This document shows, in pieces, positions 59,896 through 64,000 of a stretch of DNA of 64,000 nucleotides. The notes below the pieces were generated by a model. It did no database searches. It was not told where the DNA came from and saw only the letters and a program-made list of their open reading frames with translations. Position 1 is the first letter of the stretch, and each line of letters opens with the position of its first letter. A program made the translations under genes and the position numbers. This DNA is from Yaniella halotolerans DSM 15476 (GTDB taxonomy: Bacteria; Actinomycetota; Actinomycetes; Actinomycetales; Micrococcaceae): contig NZ_ATVQ01000004.1 in the NCBI RefSeq assembly GCF_000420805.1, forward strand, positions 1-64,000. The letters are read 5' to 3'.

Positions 59896-60648
59896 GTGGA
59901 CTATCTCGATGCACTCTCCATGCACGCCTCTCGCCTCTGGGAAGGCCTGCTACTCACACTGCAGCTAACGATCGTCAGCGGAATACTAGCCTTCATTGTT
60001 GCTGTGGTCCTCGGCTTGATGGCAGGCAGCACAAAAAAGCTCCTCCGCTTCCCCGCGCGGATCATCGTCGAATTCTTTCGTGGCACCTCACTCCTCGTGC
60101 AACTCATGTGGCTGTTTTACGTACTTCCCCTCTTCGGTCCCAGCCTCGATGCGATGCTTGTCGGCATTTTTGCGCTAACCCTAAATTATGGTGCCTATGG
60201 CGCTGAGGCGGTCCGAGCCTCTATGACCTCCGTGCCCCAGAGTCAGTGGGAAGCCACCATCGCACTGTCTATGTCATGGCAACATAAGATTCGCCGGGTT
60301 ATCTTTCCCCAGGCATGGGCCCTGATGTTGCCCTCCTTGACTAACCTCTGGGTACATCTACTCAAAGGTAGCTCGATCGTCTACATCATCGGCATGAGCG
60401 AATTTACCTTCGAACTTCTCCAACTTCGGCGTACGACCGATTGGTTCTTTGCGCTCGCCGTGGTCGGACTCGTTGTATATTTCCTCATTGCATTAGCCCT
60501 GACCCAACTGATGCGGCTGTTGGAAGTCCGTGCAAAGCACCGGCTCGGACGAGGCCCTAGCCTCAAAGAAATCCTCTCACCGATGCCTCCGAAGCCATCC
60601 GTTGCTGACGAGACACCGAAGCCCCATGTGACGGGAGGGTCCCGATGA
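59896..60648 (+). CDS. ehuC: Ectoine/amino-acid ABC permease (EhuC-like)
   Basis: The 250-residue protein has the His/Glu/Gln permease fold with about five membrane helices, the Phe-Phe-Arg-Gly-Thr-Ser motif and the EAA loop ending Ile-Phe-Pro-Gln-Ala. It starts with GTG 59896 behind GGAG and overlaps ehuD by four bases. The C-terminal tail is Pro/Lys-rich. Confidence 0.85.
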   Translation: MDYLDALSMHASRLWEGLLLTLQLTIVSGILAFIVAVVLGLMAGSTKKLLRFPARIIVEFFRGTSLLVQLMWLFYVLPLFGPSLDAMLVGIFALTLNYGAYGAEAVRASMTSVPQSQWEATIALSMSWQHKIRRVIFPQAWALMLPSLTNLWVHLLKGSSIVYIIGMSEFTFELLQLRRTTDWFFALAVVGLVVYFLIALALTQLMRLLEVRAKHRLGRGPSLKEILSPMPPKPSVADETPKPHVTGGSR

Positions 60649-61364
60649 CTATTTTCGCAATGCTAACTTCCAAGGTCACAGGAACCGTCGATACACCTGA
60701 CATTGATGACACCACCAGTTTCTGGCGTTGGGACTTCGCTTGGGAAGTCCTGCCGGAAATGCTGCGGTCCTTTATCCAGGTGACCTTGCTCGTCACTGTT
60801 GTCGGCACGCTAATAGCTGTTGTTCTTGGACTGGCAATCGCCATCCTCATACGGGTTTTGCCCCGGCCGCTGGCGTGGTTTATCACCTGGGTTGCAAACT
60901 TTATCCGGATGACACCGATCGTTGTTCAACTGCTCGTAGTGTTCTACGGCTTTGTCTGGATGGAGCCCATGACCATTGCCTTGCTGGTCTACGGTGTGCA
61001 CTACTCCACGTATATGTCGGAGGTCTACCGCGCGGGTATTGATTCTGTACCTACCGGCCAGTGGGAAGCCACGACGGCGCTTTCAATGCCAGCCACTCGC
61101 GTATGGAGCCGGGTGATCATCCCGCAAGCGCTGCGTTCCACGGTGCCATCGCTCGGAAACTACGCGATCTCGATGTTCAAAGATACACCCTTTTTGATCG
61201 CGATCTCTGTGATGGAAATGGTGACCACCGCCTTGGAAATTGGTGGCTTCACATACCGCTACATCGAGACCATTACCATCGCCGGCCTGATCTTCTTGGT
61301 CGCCAGCTATCTCACCGCCGTCCTCGTCAATCGATTGGAAAAACGACTTGCCTACAAACACTGA
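60645..61364 (+). CDS. ehuD: Ectoine/amino-acid ABC permease (EhuD-like)
   Basis: The 239-residue protein is the second permease, with Asn-Phe-Ile-Arg-Met-Thr-Pro and the EAA loop ending Ile-Ile-Pro-Gln-Ala-Leu-Arg-Ser-Thr-Val-Pro. Its ATG overlaps the ehuC stop, and its end may overlap ehuA. A cytoplasmic N-terminal stretch of about 38 residues comes before the first helix. Confidence 0.85.
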   Translation: MTIFAMLTSKVTGTVDTPDIDDTTSFWRWDFAWEVLPEMLRSFIQVTLLVTVVGTLIAVVLGLAIAILIRVLPRPLAWFITWVANFIRMTPIVVQLLVVFYGFVWMEPMTIALLVYGVHYSTYMSEVYRAGIDSVPTGQWEATTALSMPATRVWSRVIIPQALRSTVPSLGNYAISMFKDTPFLIAISVMEMVTTALEIGGFTYRYIETITIAGLIFLVASYLTAVLVNRLEKRLAYKH

Positions 61365-62148
61365 GCACCAGCACATGCAACACGTTATCGAATTTCAGGA
61401 TGTCGAAAAACGATACGGCGACAAGACGGTCCTCAAAGATCTGAGCTTTACTATCGAACGTGGCGAGCGCGTCACGCTCATCGGCCCCTCAGGTTCGGGG
61501 AAGACCACAGTCCTGCGCCTCGTGATGACTCTCGAAGAGCTCACTGGGGGCTACGTCTTCATTGATGGCAAGCCGCTAGCCTACGAGCAGCGCGGCGGAA
61601 AACGGGTCCCCGTCTCAAAACGTGACCAAAAACAGCTCCGCACCCGCATCGGAATGGTATTCCAGCACTTCAACCTCTTTCCGAATATGACGGTCATAGA
61701 GAACATGATTGAGGCGCCGGTACACGTGCTTGGAAAATCCAAAGCCGACGCCACCGAGCGGGCACATGAACTACTAGCGCAAGTAGGATTGCCCGATAAA
61801 GTCGATGCACATCCCACCTCCCTGTCTGGTGGACAGCAGCAGCGTGTCGCGATCGCGCGCGCATTGGCTATGGATCCTGAAATCCTTTTGCTGGATGAAG
61901 TGACTTCTGCGCTCGACCCAGAAGTTGTCGGGGACGTATTGCAAGTCCTCCGGGACGTAGCCGCAACAACAAATGTCACGATGTTGATCGTGACCCACGA
62001 GATGAGTTTCGCCCGGGACGTGTCGCATCGAGTGATGATGCTGGACGGGGGCAAAATCATCGAAACCGACGATGCCGAGACTATCTTCACCAACCCGAGC
62101 AACGAGCGAACCCAACAATTCCTTTCCGCCGTGCTGCGCAACGACTGA
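61348..62148 (+). CDS. ehuA: Ectoine/amino-acid ABC ATPase (EhuA-like)
   Basis: The 266-residue protein has Walker A Gly-Pro-Ser-Gly-Ser-Gly-Lys-Thr-Thr, signature Leu-Ser-Gly-Gly-Gln-Gln-Gln-Arg, Walker B Leu-Leu-Leu-Asp-Glu and the His-Glu-Met-Ser-Phe-Ala switch typical of polar amino-acid importers. TTG 61348 gives an overlap of 17 bases with ehuD; ATG 61375 is an equally likely start. Ends before a shared terminator. Confidence 0.87.
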   Translation: MPTNTEHQHMQHVIEFQDVEKRYGDKTVLKDLSFTIERGERVTLIGPSGSGKTTVLRLVMTLEELTGGYVFIDGKPLAYEQRGGKRVPVSKRDQKQLRTRIGMVFQHFNLFPNMTVIENMIEAPVHVLGKSKADATERAHELLAQVGLPDKVDAHPTSLSGGQQQRVAIARALAMDPEILLLDEVTSALDPEVVGDVLQVLRDVAATTNVTMLIVTHEMSFARDVSHRVMMLDGGKIIETDDAETIFTNPSNERTQQFLSAVLRND

Positions 62149-62178
62149 GACGGACAGTACCCCGCGTATGAGGCAAAA

Positions 62179-62212
62179 GCGGCCCATTCGGCATATACAC
62201 CGAATGGACCGC
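62179..62212. terminator. Shared terminator between ehuA and the YkvI-like gene
   Basis: GCGGcCCATTCGG (62179-62191) pairs with CCGAATGGaCCGC (62200-62212), 12 of 13 positions. TTGTTTTG follows shortly on the plus strand and UUUUGCC on the minus strand, so it serves the two convergent genes. Confidence 0.85.
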
Positions 62213-62229
62213 TGACTTGTTTTGCTAGC

Positions 62230-63408
62230 TTAGCGAGCCTCTGATGAGCTTGACGTTGCGGCTTTCGTCGGTTCACCCTCTGCCTTGCGACGTTTTGTGC
62301 TAGCCCGCCAAATCGTCACAACAATCATGATGCCCAGCAGGACCGCACCAACATAGCCATTGAGTACGTAGACAATATTGACCATCTCATCAAACGGCAA
62401 CCAGAGACCGACCACTGTACCCAACAATGCCAGCACGATTGTCAGGACTTTGTACTTCTGCGTACCGTCTGGGAAAAACCGTGACGAAACAGTCCACAGC
62501 AAAGGAATGGCTGTGGTGTAGATACCCGCCAAGATCATCAAGGAAATCAACGAAGCGACGAATGGTGCGATGTCTCCAGCCAGCACCAGCATCGGAATCT
62601 GCATTCCTGCTACGCGATCGATGTTCGCCAATAAGCCCATACCAACCACGATGCAGGCCAGTGAGAAGATCACACCGCCAACAATACCTCCGGCACGAGC
62701 TTCACGATGAGTCGGCACAGTCTTACCAAGAGCGGTCAGGAATGCCGCCAACCAAAGCATGCAGAAGCCCACATAGCTCAACCCAGCCACGATCCAATGA
62801 TTCGAGGCCTGCTGAACGTCGAGATCGCCTACCATGTTATGACCAGCCAATAGGCCGGTCTCTGCGTTCAGAATACCCACGACACCCAGACCGATAGCCA
62901 CAACAACGATGATCGGGCCGATTTTACCGATGACATCAACCAGGGAATTCAGGCCAAACAGCACGGTGATGGCTACCAAAATCGTGAGACCGAAGCCACC
63001 CACCCAACTTGGCAAATTATAGTGTTCGTCAAATACGGCTCCCGCTCCCGCGACCATCACCGTAAACGACAAAAACACAAACAGGATCGAAAAATAATCG
63101 AAGAACTTTCCGACATACTTTCCGGCATAGTATTCAAAAATCTGTGAGGGCTTTTCAAACTGGTGGCGGCGCCCCACAGTAAGAAACTGCACGGAAACAA
63201 AGCTAATGAGCGCCAAGACGATGAGCCCGGTCCCAAAGAGACCCCAGAAACCGTAGGACGCATAGTACTGCATAATTTCCTGACCGGTGGCGAATCCCGA
63301 TCCAATAAGAAACGCCATAATAGCGCCACCGTATGTCAGCACACGCAAAACGCTAGATCGCTCCGTAGAAAACAGGTGCGTCTTCTTTCTTCGTGTTGTT
63401 TTTCCCAT
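62230..63408 (-). CDS. YkvI-family membrane transporter (APC superfamily-like)
   Basis: The 392-residue protein has about ten or eleven predicted membrane helices and the opening Gly-Gly-Ala-Ile-Met-Ala-Phe-Leu-Ile-Gly-Ser-Gly-Phe-Ala-Thr-Gly-Gln-Glu, characteristic of the YkvI family and like the substrate-binding first helix of APC transporters. Both ends are basic or polar and cytoplasmic. ATG 63408 follows AGAAGG. Substrate unknown; it is convergent with the ectoine transporter and not co-regulated with it by position. Confidence 0.8.
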   Translation of the reverse strand: MGKTTRRKKTHLFSTERSSVLRVLTYGGAIMAFLIGSGFATGQEIMQYYASYGFWGLFGTGLIVLALISFVSVQFLTVGRRHQFEKPSQIFEYYAGKYVGKFFDYFSILFVFLSFTVMVAGAGAVFDEHYNLPSWVGGFGLTILVAITVLFGLNSLVDVIGKIGPIIVVVAIGLGVVGILNAETGLLAGHNMVGDLDVQQASNHWIVAGLSYVGFCMLWLAAFLTALGKTVPTHREARAGGIVGGVIFSLACIVVGMGLLANIDRVAGMQIPMLVLAGDIAPFVASLISLMILAGIYTTAIPLLWTVSSRFFPDGTQKYKVLTIVLALLGTVVGLWLPFDEMVNIVYVLNGYVGAVLLGIMIVVTIWRASTKRRKAEGEPTKAATSSSSEAR

Positions 63409-63622
63409 GTGAAACCTTCTGTGTTGAGTGATGGCTGATATATTGAAATGATGTTATGAGATATATCACGATATTCGCACTCTAGGCTAGGCAAAGGTGA
63501 GCGTCAACACTTTGATTCCTAACTGTCACGGAGACTGAGGAGGTTGAAGCTTGACCTGCGTCTGTCGTTGCAAAACCGGGCATCGCAAGGCTGTTACAAC
63601 GCGGGAAGCGCCAGCTAAGATA

Positions 63623-63660
63623 TGGACAATATTCACTACGTTGTCCAGGCGCGTGCCTGG
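63623..63660 (+). repeat. Two inverted repeats before the last gene
   Basis: TGGACAA (63623-63629) pairs with TTGTCCA (63641-63647), and CCAGGC (63645-63650) with GCCTGG (63655-63660). They follow a promoter-like TTACAA..TAAGAT pair (about 63595-63621) and lie just before AGGAGG. They may be an operator or leader structure. Confidence 0.35.
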
Positions 63661-63681
63661 TTCGACTGCTAGGAGGCACTA

Positions 63682-64000
63682 TTGTTCAGAGATGCCCGTA
63701 GTTTTCCTGGTCTGTCGAAATCAAACCAAGATGTCATACTCGCAGCCTGGGCTCGTTCCTTGGGTGTGGATGTAGCTGAGTTTTACCGGGCCAATGAATC
63801 ACTGGATCCCTTCTCTCGTCTTGAGGTCGCCGGCGAATCTCGGGGTGAAGGCTGGGATCCGCAAACCGCAACGTTCCTCCAACTGTTCGATGTGTCGCTG
63901 CTCTATGGGCCACAGTGGTTTCTCGATAGTGCGCGTCAGATTCCAAATGAAGTCTTAGCTCTTGAGTCGAGCATGCTGGAAGTCGGCTACGAAGCCCATG
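63682..64000 (+). CDS. Unknown protein, partial at window edge
   Basis: An open frame starts at TTG 63682, five bases after AGGAGG (63671-63676), and stays open for 106 codons to the window end. The visible part is soluble, with Trp and Phe-rich helical sequence such as Ala-Ala-Trp-Ala-Arg-Ser-Leu-Gly-Val and Tyr-Gly-Pro-Gln-Trp-Phe. It might be the front of an acetyltransferase-like protein, but no motif decides it. The strong ribosome binding site and promoter-like upstream region support a real gene. Confidence 0.7.
   Translation, partial: MFRDARSFPGLSKSNQDVILAAWARSLGVDVAEFYRANESLDPFSRLEVAGESRGEGWDPQTATFLQLFDVSLLYGPQWFLDSARQIPNEVLALESSMLEVGYEAH

Overview
The window is a stretch of chromosome from a high-G+C Gram-positive bacterium. 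Ribosomal protein and RNA polymerase sequences, the short zinc-less Adk, the RG-rich S3 and S5 extensions, the 1296-residue RpoC and the Lys-type cell-wall bridge enzymes fit Micrococcales, most likely Micrococcaceae. Base composition looks only moderately GC-rich for that group; genus cannot be fixed from sequence reading alone.

Layout, left to right. 1-330: the 3' end of an integrase-type transposase and three repeats resembling an insertion-sequence end. 365-2372: a VOC/PhnB-like protein divergent from a LysR regulator. 2350-9605: truA and the rplQ-rpoA-rpsK-rpsM-rpmJ-infA-map-adk-secY block. 9797-19546: the spc and S10 ribosomal protein operons. 20061-24577: the str operon (tuf, fusA, rpsG, rpsL). 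24833-27369: a divergent ATP-grasp ligase and FemX-type transferase, probably building the peptidoglycan interpeptide bridge. 27843-35294: rpoC and rpoB. 35559-39624: molybdenum cofactor genes (moeA-mog fusion, moaC, moaA, mobA). 39621-46609: seven co-directional genes with an FbpABC/AfuABC-like transporter, a metallophosphoesterase, a PTP-type phosphatase, a SIS-domain RpiR regulator and a histidine phosphatase. 46868-47831: rplL and rplJ with an attenuator-like leader. 48104-51049: a NarL-type two-component system and a divergent DUF4352-like membrane protein. 51162-53893: rplA, rplK, nusG, secE and tRNA-Trp. 54118-55326: an aminotransferase. 55380-58067: a HTH-molbindin regulator with modABC. 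58213: panD. 58901-62148: ehuBCDA-like ectoine or amino-acid uptake. 62230-63408: a YkvI-like transporter. 63682-end: a partial unknown gene.

Most of the left 54 kb is read from the minus strand, which carries the translation and transcription machinery and is therefore probably the leading strand. Accessory genes sit between rplL and rpoB, between rplA and rplJ, and between rpoC and rpsL, so the classical secE-to-tuf supercluster is interrupted by functional modules. Molybdenum appears twice: cofactor synthesis at 35.6-39.6 kb and molybdate uptake at 55.4-58.1 kb.

The observations most worth following are: the organophosphate or sugar-phosphate locus with a palindromic operator candidate; the 16-bp inverted repeat covering the start codon of the molbindin regulator; the FemX/ATP-grasp pair; and uncommon residues at drug-target positions in S12 (Gly86) and RpoB (Gly at the E. 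coli 518 equivalent). Promoter, operator and terminator calls are by eye and unscored.
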